45,938 bases of DNA, from positions 1-45,938 of the forward strand of contig CAAGIR010000008.1 in assembly GCA_900769975.1 (NCBI GenBank), read 5' to 3'. The position numbers were made by a program, and so were the translations under genes. The DNA comes from Spirochaetia bacterium (GTDB lineage Bacteria > Spirochaetota > Spirochaetia > Treponematales > Treponemataceae). The notes under the pieces were generated by a model, which ran no database searches, was not told the DNA's origin, and was given only the letters and a program-made list of their open reading frames with translations. Positions 25,341 to 32,928 of this stretch are shown here, piece after piece. Position 1 is the stretch's first letter. Each line of letters starts with the position of its first letter.

Positions 25341-25796
25341 ATGGGCACTTTATATTATACTATTATGGTACATAGGAAAGACGACGAAGTGTCTGGCGGA
25401 TATATGTCGGAGTCTATCAGTAATACAGGCGCCTATGGCGAATATATATCTACACACGGTTATCACTTTACAGACGCCTTGTCTGAATATGCTTCAAGCC
25501 TTATGGTTAACGCCAATGGGGACAAGCATACGTGGACTGTACAGCAGGTAATGGATACCATCGCGGGCCTTAACATTACTATTCCGGAGGGTATATCACC
25601 CGGAGATATAGCGTATACCTCTAACATGGCCTATGCCGATTTTTATCCAGATGTGGTGAAGGACGAGGCCTGCTGTATAAGGTACGCCTATGCTGTGGCT
25701 ACAGACCCTGACGGGTATGACGGAATGATATTTAAGCGATGGGTGGCGGATATTGTTGGAAAAAATATAGATATTGACTGGGACAAATATTTATAA
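25341..25796 (+). CDS. Hypothetical protein upstream of holin
   Basis: 151 residues from ATG 25341, 4 bp after the previous stop. The longer frame from 25296 overlaps the upstream gene and is less likely. Tyr- and Asp-rich, soluble, starting MGTLYYTIMVHRKDDEVSGG. It sits between a structural-type gene and the holin with almost no spacing, so it is cotranscribed with the lysis genes. No family is recognised. Confidence 0.55.
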   Translation: MGTLYYTIMVHRKDDEVSGGYMSESISNTGAYGEYISTHGYHFTDALSEYASSLMVNANGDKHTWTVQQVMDTIAGLNITIPEGISPGDIAYTSNMAYADFYPDVVKDEACCIRYAYAVATDPDGYDGMIFKRWVADIVGKNIDIDWDKYL

Positions 25797-25802
25797 GATA
25801 AC

Positions 25803-26291
25803 ATGTTAGAGTTAATTGAAACCAAAAACTTTGAGGGATTAGTTTATTTTATCTTAGTACGCGCCAGCATAATTTTAGTATGCTGGCTTTTTATGGTATT
25901 GAGTACTATTGTGGATTTTTGGAGTGGCGTAACAACCGCGCGGGCTGTTGGCCAGCCCGTTATGTCAAGGGGCTTTAGGCGGACTATAATCAAAATATCT
26001 GATTACATGAGGGTAATGTTATTCGCCCTTATGTTTGATATGCTCGGAAGTCTGTTGTCATTTTATATCTTGCCTTTCGCTACAGCCCTATGTACTATGG
26101 CGGTTATGATTATAGAGGGAAAATCTGTTATTGAGAACAGTCGCCGTAAAAAGACACACGCGGCCGATATGCCCGATATTATTAAGCGTATAGTGCGTGC
26201 CGCTACGGCAGAGCAGGGCAAGGAGGTCTTAGACTATTTATATAGGCTGATAGAGTTAGAAAATAAGAAAGGTGATTATGAAAATAAGTAA
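25803..26291 (+). CDS. Holin (phage_holin_4-like)
   Basis: 162 residues with hydrophobic segments near residues 14-36 (YFILVRASIILVCWLFMVLS) and 74-105 (VMLFALMFDMLGSLLSFYIL and following), joined by a polar loop with DFWSGVTTARAVGQPVMSRG, and a charged C-terminal tail. The DxxSGv...a...g....S.g.rrti.K pattern is characteristic of the phage_holin_4 family. It makes holes in the inner membrane that release the endolysin. It overlaps the endolysin start, giving a holin-endolysin-spanin cassette. Confidence 0.85.
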   Translation: MLELIETKNFEGLVYFILVRASIILVCWLFMVLSTIVDFWSGVTTARAVGQPVMSRGFRRTIIKISDYMRVMLFALMFDMLGSLLSFYILPFATALCTMAVMIIEGKSVIENSRRKKTHAADMPDIIKRIVRAATAEQGKEVLDYLYRLIELENKKGDYENK

Positions 26292-26691
26292 GAATTTTAG
26301 GCTTGAGGAGTTTACGTATAGCCCCATAGCTATTAAAGAGGGCCTCGATAATACTCCTGACGAGGCCGTTATAGCCCGTATCTGTACCCTTGTGACCAAG
26401 CTTTTACAGCCCCTACGTAATTTTTACGGGGGGCCTATGCTCATAAATAGCGGATACAGGTCCGCTAAAGTCAATATGCTCGTCGGGGGCGCCGCTAACT
26501 CGCAGCACCTCCGCGGGGAGGCCGCGGATATAAAGGTACCGAGACCACAGTCACTTCTTAAGGCCTTACTTAAGTCAGGTCTTGAGTTCGACCAGGCCAT
26601 ACTTTACTCTACTTTTTTACATATCAGCTATACTGAATGTGGGCGTAATAGGAGGCAGGTCTTATATAAAACAGACGCGCGATATGAGTAA
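26278..26691 (+). CDS. Endolysin, M15 family peptidase
   Basis: 137 residues from ATG 26278, overlapping the holin end by 14 bp. Zinc peptidase motifs are present: SGYRSAKVN, then SQHLRGEAADI with His77 and Asp84, and FLHISY with His115. These three form the metal site of D-Ala-type M15 peptidases (M15_3), which cut peptide cross-bridges of peptidoglycan. There is no signal peptide, so release through the holin is expected. The C-terminal NRRQ motif is common in Bacteroidota phage versions. Confidence 0.88.
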   Translation: MKISKNFRLEEFTYSPIAIKEGLDNTPDEAVIARICTLVTKLLQPLRNFYGGPMLINSGYRSAKVNMLVGGAANSQHLRGEAADIKVPRPQSLLKALLKSGLEFDQAILYSTFLHISYTECGRNRRQVLYKTDARYE

Positions 26692-27304
26692 AGGGTGGCA
26701 TACCATATATATAATATGTGTAGTATCGCTTACTACGGCGGTTATATTACTTTTAAGTCATAACAGGCGCCAGAGGCAGGATATAGGGCGCCTGAGCTAT
26801 AATAATAGTCTATTATTGTCTTCAAACGCCTCTTTGCGCGAATTAAATTATGAGTATAAAATACGAGATAGCCTTAATGCCGTAAAGACCTCCGCGCTCA
26901 TGTTAGAATTGAGTGAGTATGATACGTATAGAAGGCGGGACCTTAATACTATAAGGGAGCTTAATATTAAAGTGAGGGAGCTTGAGGATATAATAGCCGC
27001 GCAGGCGGTCTTACAGTATGATGTGCAGGCCCCCATCTCTGATACTATAATAAACATGGACACAGCCAGGGTATTTAACTATGTGTCTGAGTGGTCTGAG
27101 GTAAAGGGGTTTATCGGTAAAGATACCGTGACTATAAGTATCAGGGATACGGTACCGTTACTTATAGTAGAGACGGTAAGGTATAAGAGGTTTTTAGGCT
27201 TCCTATGGAAAACACGCAAGGTAAAACGCCGCCAAGTTGACGTTACAAGTGAAAACCCTAACGTAATTATAGATAGGTTAGAATTTATTCATATTACTAA
27301 GTAG
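26684..27304 (+). CDS. Spanin-like membrane protein
   Basis: 206 residues from ATG 26684, which overlaps the endolysin stop; a longer frame upstream runs inside the endolysin gene. One N-terminal transmembrane segment (about 4-24, WHTIYIICVVSLTTAVILLL) is followed by a basic stretch and a long coiled coil (residues 30-105), then a C-terminal soluble part ending with RKVKRRQVDVTSENPN and a hydrophobic strand. The architecture and the position after holin and endolysin suit an inner-membrane spanin of a Gram-negative host phage. I see no separate lipoprotein partner. Confidence 0.55.
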   Translation: MSKGWHTIYIICVVSLTTAVILLLSHNRRQRQDIGRLSYNNSLLLSSNASLRELNYEYKIRDSLNAVKTSALMLELSEYDTYRRRDLNTIRELNIKVRELEDIIAAQAVLQYDVQAPISDTIINMDTARVFNYVSEWSEVKGFIGKDTVTISIRDTVPLLIVETVRYKRFLGFLWKTRKVKRRQVDVTSENPNVIIDRLEFIHITK

Positions 27305-27351
27305 CTGGCTTATAAATAGTTAGAAAAAATTTTAAAATTTTTAAAAAAAAA

Positions 27352-27385
27352 TTGTCATTCGTATTAAAAAATTTTGTATCTTTGC
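27352..27385 (+). promoter_or_regulatory. Extended promoter with CGTATTA spacer element (early block)
   Basis: TTGTCATTCGTATTA at 27352-27366 and TATCTTTGC at 27377-27385, with AT-rich DNA upstream. The sequence is nearly identical to that of the capsid promoter at 9374. It is the probable start of the replication-block transcript. Confidence 0.8.
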
Positions 27386-27410
27386 AAAGAGATTAAAACA
27401 ATATAGATAT

Positions 27411-27836
27411 ATGAGATTTAACCTTAAAAAAGTAATTGATTTTTATAAAATTGATACTGCAGAGCTTTCAAAGAGAATGTTTCCAGAACATTTTCATAAG
27501 GCCACCGCTATGAAGCGTCTGATAAGCGGGGAGACAGAAATGAGTGTAAAACAGTTAGAGGTGCTGGCCGATTTTATAGGTGTGAGCGAGTCAGATCTGC
27601 TACATAATGACGCGGAGTGGAAAGGCGGCAGCGAGGACGGCTGCCTTACTTTGCTTAAAGGCCCTTATAAGGTTAAGCTTAATTATGGGGGCGTCCAGCT
27701 ATTAGTGTATAAGGACTCCGGTCTGATTATTAAAATGCTGACGGGCATTCCAGATATGCCTATGAAGGATTTTATAGACTACTTAAATAACCTTATAAAT
27801 ACTTACGAAAATGGAACAAATCAAATTCGGTGTTGA
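27411..27836 (+). CDS. XRE-type helix-turn-helix regulator
   Basis: 141 residues. The N-terminal 60 residues form a helix-turn-helix of the XRE style (AELSKRMFP ... AMKRLISGETEMSVKQLEVL ... IGVSESDLL). The C-terminal part is a short domain without recognised family (LLKGPYKVKLNYGGVQLLVY). As the first gene after the strong early promoter it is a candidate regulator of the early transcript, possibly acting on the CGTATTA-type element. The only GATC found in the window lies in this gene at 27594. It overlaps the next gene by 26 bp. Confidence 0.7.
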   Translation: MRFNLKKVIDFYKIDTAELSKRMFPEHFHKATAMKRLISGETEMSVKQLEVLADFIGVSESDLLHNDAEWKGGSEDGCLTLLKGPYKVKLNYGGVQLLVYKDSGLIIKMLTGIPDMPMKDFIDYLNNLINTYENGTNQIRC

Positions 27837-28272
27837 GATTAACCTCAACCTATCGCCTGTGGCAGAACAGTTTTTAGCCACCCTTAGTAAAGCCATGGAG
27901 CAGCATTCGAATTGTGGCCCCATTGATGATGAGACTATAAAACCTAAAAAGCCCGCCAAGCCGCGCCCAACAAAACAAAAACCGGCCAACGTAGAGCCTG
28001 AGACCGTCGAGCCTGAGACCGTCGAGCCTGAGACCGCCGAGCCTGAGACCGTCGAGCCTGAGACCGTCGAGCCTGAGACCGTCGAGCCTGAGACCGTCGA
28101 GCCTGAGACCGTCGTAGTAACTATCGATGAGCTTAGACGTTTAGTAGGCTTAAAAGTGGCTAATAATAGGGAGGCTATTAAGGCCAAACTGAATGAGCTC
28201 GGCGCTCCGAGTGTTACCAAGCTTGACCCCACCAATTATGTGGCTTTGTATAACTTTTTAATTGAATTGTAA
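27811..28272 (+). CDS. Protein with eight VEPET pentapeptides
   Basis: 153 residues. A short N-terminal segment and a basic Lys/Pro linker are followed by eight tandem pentapeptides of the type VEPET (one reads AEPET), encoded by eight 15-bp units at 27991-28110. A C-terminal domain of about 50 residues (VTIDELRRLVGLKVANNREA, then LGAPSVTKLDPTNYVALY) resembles a small helical module found at the end of several phage replication-associated proteins. The acidic repeat is probably a flexible linker whose length can change by slippage. It precedes the DUF2800 and DUF2815 genes and may act with them. Confidence 0.65.
   Translation: MEQIKFGVEINLNLSPVAEQFLATLSKAMEQHSNCGPIDDETIKPKKPAKPRPTKQKPANVEPETVEPETVEPETAEPETVEPETVEPETVEPETVEPETVVVTIDELRRLVGLKVANNREAIKAKLNELGAPSVTKLDPTNYVALYNFLIEL
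27991..28110 (+). repeat. Eight tandem 15-bp units inside a CDS
   Basis: The unit is GTCGAGCCTGAGACC, 8 copies with single-base changes (GTAGAG in the first, GCCGAG in the fourth). It is in frame and encodes VEPET. Near-identity at synonymous sites shows recent expansion. Confidence 0.9.
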
Positions 28273-29495
28273 TGGGCACACAAGTTTCTCATGCAGAGCG
28301 TAGTCACGCGCTTTTATCCGCCTCTGGCTCGAATAGATGGTTAGCATGTACCCCCTCGGCAAGACTTGAAGAGGAATACGGGGAGAAAAAAAGCAGCCCA
28401 TACGCAGATGAGGGCACCTTAGCCCATGAGTTATCGGAACTATATTTAATGCGTGAGGTCTTAAGGATAAACGCCGAGTCGGAAGATGATTTATTTGAGG
28501 CCGACGAGGCCTTTGATAAAAAGTGGGCTGAAATTTTACAAAATAAGCTGTATAGTCCGGAAATGTTAGACTACACAGGTATTTATGTAGATTACTGCAA
28601 GGGCCAATACACCGCGGCCCTAACAACAGACGCATTGGCCGTGATACATATCGAGCAGAAGCTGGACTTTAGTGAGTATGTGCCTGAAAGTTTTGGTACG
28701 GCGGATTGTATTATTATTTACGAGGGGCGCATAGAGGTTATCGACTTAAAATATGGTAAGGGCATACCCGTAGACGCCTATTATAATAAGCAGCTTATGC
28801 TATATGGGCTTGGCGCGTTGTTAAAATATGACACCATATATGATATTGGGGAGGTTATACTTACAATAGTACAGCCACGCCTAAATAATATATCCTCTTT
28901 TAGTATAAGTGTAGAGGAGCTCCGCGAGTGGGCGGAATTTGAGTTAAAGCCCCGCGCGAAGAAGGCCTACGCCGGGGAGGGTGAGTTATCAGCCGGCGAA
29001 TGGTGCAGATGGTGCGGCGTTAAGTACCGCTGCCGCGAGCTGTATAACCAGAATATGGAGGTAGCCCGGCAGGAATTTAAAGACGCCCCCATGCTGACTG
29101 ATAAGGAGGTGGCCGATATATTATTTAAGGGGCCACGCTTTATAGAATGGTATAACAGTATTAGTGAATGGGCGCTTGAGAAAGCGGTCTCTGAGGATAA
29201 ATGCTGGCCTGGTTTTAAAGTTGTAGAGGGCCGTAGTATACGTAAATGGACCGACGAGGAAGCCGTTGCGGATAGGCTCCTATCTAACCACAGGGAGCTC
29301 GGTCCTGGCGATATATACAATACCTCATTAAAGACTATTACTGGCATAGAGAAGCTTATAGGCAAGAAAAAATTTGAGGCCGAATTTAATGACCTGGTCA
29401 TTAAGCCGCAAGGCAAGCCCACACTTGTACCGCTATCAGATAAGCGCCCCGCTATATATAGTAGGGACCAGCTTGAAATAGATTTTGGAAAATAA
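28272..29495 (+). CDS. DUF2800-type PD-(D/E)XK nuclease
   Basis: 407 residues. The N-terminus has SGSNRWLACTPSARLEEEYG, and the middle has GTADCIIIYEGRIEVIDLKY, where Asp and the DLK triplet form a PD-(D/E)XK core like that of RecB/Cas4 nucleases. Cys26 and the C-terminal WCRWCGVKYRC supply four cysteines suited to an iron-sulfur cluster of the AddB/Cas4 kind. The family is known from phage replication and recombination modules next to a DUF2815 protein, as here. It probably processes DNA ends for recombination. It starts at the previous stop (TAATGG). Confidence 0.85.
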   Translation: MGTQVSHAERSHALLSASGSNRWLACTPSARLEEEYGEKKSSPYADEGTLAHELSELYLMREVLRINAESEDDLFEADEAFDKKWAEILQNKLYSPEMLDYTGIYVDYCKGQYTAALTTDALAVIHIEQKLDFSEYVPESFGTADCIIIYEGRIEVIDLKYGKGIPVDAYYNKQLMLYGLGALLKYDTIYDIGEVILTIVQPRLNNISSFSISVEELREWAEFELKPRAKKAYAGEGELSAGEWCRWCGVKYRCRELYNQNMEVARQEFKDAPMLTDKEVADILFKGPRFIEWYNSISEWALEKAVSEDKCWPGFKVVEGRSIRKWTDEEAVADRLLSNHRELGPGDIYNTSLKTITGIEKLIGKKKFEAEFNDLVIKPQGKPTLVPLSDKRPAIYSRDQLEIDFGK

Positions 29496-29527
29496 CTTTT
29501 ATAATTAACTATTTAAATTACTAAATT

Positions 29528-30082
29528 ATGGCAGACGAAAAATCAACTAAAGTTGTGACTGGAATGGTGCGTTTTTGTTACGCCCACGTTTTTGAACCTG
29601 TAGCAGTAAATGAGGGGGATAGACTCAAATATAGTGTATGTATCCTAATACCAAAAACCGATACGTCCACGATAAATAAAATAAATGAGGCCATTAACAG
29701 CGCTAAAGAGGCAGGTAAGGCAAAACTCGCGGACAAGTCAGGGCGAATTCCATTAAATATTAAGACACCTCTACGCGACGGAGATATAGAAAGAAGTGAC
29801 GACCTCGCTTTTTCAGGTATGTATTTTATCAATGCCAGCTCAAACCGCAAGCCCGCCGTTGTTGATAGTGCCCTTAACCCTATTTTATCGAAGGACGAGT
29901 TTTATTCAGGCTGTTACGGGCGAGTCTCGCTCAACTTTTTTGCGTACAACGTACAGTCTAAAGGTATCGCCGCAGGTTTGAATAATATACAAAAGCTGGA
30001 AGACGGCGAGTCATTAGTCGGCGGTTCTACCGCGGAAGAAGATTTTGGGGGTAATAACTCTGTAGACCCAGACTTATTCTGA
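29528..30082 (+). CDS. DUF2815 protein, ssDNA-binding-like
   Basis: 184 residues. It matches the DUF2815 pattern: an N-terminal strand TGMVRFCYAHVFEP, then YSVCILIPKTDTSTI, a Lys/Ala-rich helix, LRDGDIERSDDLAFSGMYFI and FYSGCYGRVSLNFFAYNVQS, and an acidic tail ending in VDPDLF. The acidic C-terminal tip is typical of single-stranded-DNA-binding proteins and supports that role. It pairs with the DUF2800 nuclease. A terminator-like hairpin follows at 30115. Confidence 0.8.
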   Translation: MADEKSTKVVTGMVRFCYAHVFEPVAVNEGDRLKYSVCILIPKTDTSTINKINEAINSAKEAGKAKLADKSGRIPLNIKTPLRDGDIERSDDLAFSGMYFINASSNRKPAVVDSALNPILSKDEFYSGCYGRVSLNFFAYNVQSKGIAAGLNNIQKLEDGESLVGGSTAEEDFGGNNSVDPDLF

Positions 30083-30114
30083 TTTTCATAGTTGTTAGTT
30101 TTTCTTTGCCTTAT

Positions 30115-30150
30115 GGGCCCAGGGCATAAAATAGCGGGCCCTTTCTTTTC
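30115..30150 (+). terminator. Intrinsic terminator
   Basis: GGGCCC at 30115-30120 and 30136-30141 can form a GC stem with a 15-nt loop, followed by TTTCTTTTC. It lies between the DUF2815 gene and the thymidylate-synthase homologue. Some read-through is likely, because no clear promoter separates the two genes. Confidence 0.6.
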
Positions 30151-30169
30151 TGATTAAAACCTAAAGCCT

Positions 30170-30967
30170 ATGTATTTTGAGAAACAGTATTTACAAAAGC
30201 TGGATACGCTGCTAAAGACGGGCTCCGTCAGACATAACCGTACGGGTATTGATACTCTTAGTCTATTTGGGGCCGTGCTTAGTCACTCTATGGGGAAAGG
30301 TTTTCCACTATTGACTACTAAGAGAGTATATTTTAAGGGCTGTGTACATGAGTTGTTATGGATGTTAAGCGGTAGTACCAATATAGAGTACCTTAATTCT
30401 AACGGTGTACATATATGGGACCCGTGGGCCGACAAAAATGGGGACCTCGGCCCGGTTTACGGTAAGCAGTGGACATCGTGGGGGCCCGACGGGGTTAACA
30501 AGGTCTTTAACGTGCAAGAGCTTATTAAAAATGACCCCTACTCCAGGCGTATAATTATCAACGCATGGAATGTGGGGGAGCTTGATAAGATGGCCCTGCC
30601 CCCCTGCCATATACTCTTCCAATTCTACCCTGAGCCCACCACACGTAGGCTGAGCCTGATAGTATATATGCGCTCGGCGGATATATTTTTGGGCCTGCCG
30701 TTTGATGTGGCGGAAGGGGCCTTGCTCTTACAAATGATGTCGGCGGTAACCGGCTACTACCCTGATATGCTGACATATATGGTAGGTGACCTTCACTTAT
30801 ATGTCAACCACGTAGAGCAGGCTAAGAAACAGCTTAAGCGTAATTATAGGCCGGTGCCCAACCTGACTATACCCGTACGTGATAGCGTTTTTGAATACCA
30901 GTATGAGGATTTTGTATTGGCAGGGTATGAACCGCACGACGCTATAAAGGTGGAGGTAGCCGTATGA
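30170..30967 (+). CDS. Thymidylate synthase family; Asp179 predicts dCMP (hydroxy)methylase
   Basis: 265 residues, full length, collinear with ThyA. Conserved residues are present: Arg24 in NRTG, Glu61 in HELLW, the WDPWAD and GPVYGKQW loops, catalytic Cys146 in PPCHILFQFY, Arg/Asp of RSAD, and His/Tyr of GDLHLY. The segment FLGLPFDVAEGALL has Asp179 where ThyA has Asn177 (FLGLPFNIASYALL in E. coli). In L. casei enzyme the Asn229-to-Asp change shifts preference from dUMP to dCMP, and T4 dCMP hydroxymethylase uses Asp at this place. The likely substrate is therefore dCMP, giving 5-methyl- or 5-hydroxymethyl-dCMP. It overlaps the polymerase start (ATGA). Confidence 0.8.
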   Translation: MYFEKQYLQKLDTLLKTGSVRHNRTGIDTLSLFGAVLSHSMGKGFPLLTTKRVYFKGCVHELLWMLSGSTNIEYLNSNGVHIWDPWADKNGDLGPVYGKQWTSWGPDGVNKVFNVQELIKNDPYSRRIIINAWNVGELDKMALPPCHILFQFYPEPTTRRLSLIVYMRSADIFLGLPFDVAEGALLLQMMSAVTGYYPDMLTYMVGDLHLYVNHVEQAKKQLKRNYRPVPNLTIPVRDSVFEYQYEDFVLAGYEPHDAIKVEVAV

Positions 30968-32925
30968 GGGACGTATTATTTTTAGATGTCGAGACTTATT
31001 CCAGTATCGACATAACAAAATGCGGGGCCTATAAGTATATAGGTTCTGATGATTTTGAGATATTGATTATAGGGTATGCGCTTAACGATGGGGAGGTTAT
31101 AACCGTTGATATGGTAGGCGAATTAACTATACCCCCTGACCTTGCGGGTATGCTGAACGACCCTACTATTTTAAAGGTGGCGCATAATGCCGTATTTGAG
31201 AGGCTTAGCTTTGCCAAATACGGGTATAATATCCCACCAGAGCAATGGTATTGCACCTCTGTAAAATCAGCGTACTGCGGCCTGCCCTTGTCTCTGGACG
31301 CGGTCTCTAAAGCACTTAACCTACAGGATAAAAAACTTGACACAGGAAAAGCCCTTATCAGGTATTTTTCGTGTCCCTGTAAGCCCTCAGGCTCGAACGG
31401 CTATAGGACACGTAATAAACCTTACCATGCCCCCGATAAGTGGGAGATGTATAAGGAATATAACAGGTACGACGTATTGGCCGAAAGGGAGATATACGTA
31501 AGGCTTGAGCCTTATGTAATACCCGATATAGAGCGGCGCCTATACGCCATGGACCAGCGTATAAATGATAAGGGCATATTGGTAGATTTGGACTTTGCCC
31601 GCTCCGCTATTGATATATGTTTAAAGCATGAAAAAGCCCTGATAAAGGAGGCGCAGGCTATTTCCTACAATACTAACCCAATGTCCGTGTACCAGTTAAA
31701 AGAATGGGTACGCCGTATTACAGGCCGCGAGGTAGACTCGTTTTCCTCGAAGCTGTTACCTGACCTTATTAACGAATTTAAAGACTACCCCGACGTAGTC
31801 AATATGTTAAATATACGTAAGCAGTTAGCAAAAACAAGCGCCGCTAAAAAGTACGACGCGATGGTAAACTGCGCTATGTCTGATAGCAGGGTGCGTGGTA
31901 CCTTCCAATTTTACGGGGCCAATAGGACCGGCCGGTGGGCCGGAAGGCTGTTACAGTTACATAACCTTGCCAAAAACCACATGAAAGACCTGGCCAAGGC
32001 GAGGGACCTTGTCAAATCACAGGAATATGATACCCTATATATACTGTATTATGATATAATGGATGTGCTTGTACAGCTTATAAGGACAGGGCTTATAGCG
32101 CCACCGGGCATGTTATTCAGCGTGGCCGATTTCTCCGCTATAGAGGCCCGTGTTATATCATGGTACGCAAATGAGGAATGGCGTATGGAAGTATTTAGGG
32201 GTGACGGTAAGATATACGAGGCCACGGGCTCTAAGATGTTTAATGTGCCTATATCCTCTATAAAGAAAGGCTCCCCCCTGCGTGACAAGTCTAAGATTTC
32301 AGAGTTGGCCCTCGGTTTTGGCGGGGGTGTAGGGGCTCTGGAAAGGATGGGCGGCGGCGCTATGGGTCTGTCACAGGCGGAGATGGGCGCCCTCGTACGA
32401 AAATGGCGCGGCGCCAACCCCAAGATAGTCAGTATGTGGGCTGAGCTTGAAGACGCGGCCATACGTGCCATTAAGAATAAAGAGGAGGTCCATGCTACAA
32501 CGCGTGATATTGTATTTAGTTATGACGGTAATTTTATGATGATAAAGCTGCCGTCCGGGCGTAGCCTATTTTATTCTAAACCCTCCCTTAAGCGGTCTGG
32601 CCGCGGATACTCAATCCTATACGAGGGTGTCAACCAGGAAACAAAGGCCTGGGGGTTACTGGACACCTACGGTGGAAAGCTCGCCGAGAATATAGTCCAG
32701 GCGACCGCTCGCGATTTATTGGCAAATACTATGCTTAACCTTGAGGCTAACGGATATTTACCCGTATGCCATATACACGATGAATGCGTGATAGAAGTTA
32801 ATAAAGATACGTCTGGGGCGGACTATAACAAGATAGTAGAGATAATGAGCATTCCTCCTTTTTGGGCGATAGACCTACCGCTAAGGGCTGATGGGTACCT
32901 CACCCCGTTTTACTTAAAAGACTAA
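30964..32925 (+). CDS. Family A DNA polymerase with 3'-5' exonuclease
   Basis: 653 residues. The N-terminal exonuclease has FLDVETYS (Asp8, Glu10), VAHNAVFERL and YNRYDVLAERE. The polymerase half has ADFSAIEARVISWYA (motif A), the finger helix with SKISELALGFGGGVGALERM (motif B region), and the motif C HDE triplet in CHIHDECVIEV. This compact, phage-type PolA lacks a 5' nuclease domain. It is the replicative polymerase of the phage. It sits between the thymidylate synthase homologue and the VapE-type gene, a known arrangement in phages of Firmicutes and Bacteroidota. Confidence 0.93.
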   Translation: MRDVLFLDVETYSSIDITKCGAYKYIGSDDFEILIIGYALNDGEVITVDMVGELTIPPDLAGMLNDPTILKVAHNAVFERLSFAKYGYNIPPEQWYCTSVKSAYCGLPLSLDAVSKALNLQDKKLDTGKALIRYFSCPCKPSGSNGYRTRNKPYHAPDKWEMYKEYNRYDVLAEREIYVRLEPYVIPDIERRLYAMDQRINDKGILVDLDFARSAIDICLKHEKALIKEAQAISYNTNPMSVYQLKEWVRRITGREVDSFSSKLLPDLINEFKDYPDVVNMLNIRKQLAKTSAAKKYDAMVNCAMSDSRVRGTFQFYGANRTGRWAGRLLQLHNLAKNHMKDLAKARDLVKSQEYDTLYILYYDIMDVLVQLIRTGLIAPPGMLFSVADFSAIEARVISWYANEEWRMEVFRGDGKIYEATGSKMFNVPISSIKKGSPLRDKSKISELALGFGGGVGALERMGGGAMGLSQAEMGALVRKWRGANPKIVSMWAELEDAAIRAIKNKEEVHATTRDIVFSYDGNFMMIKLPSGRSLFYSKPSLKRSGRGYSILYEGVNQETKAWGLLDTYGGKLAENIVQATARDLLANTMLNLEANGYLPVCHIHDECVIEVNKDTSGADYNKIVEIMSIPPFWAIDLPLRADGYLTPFYLKD

Positions 32926-32928
32926 GTT

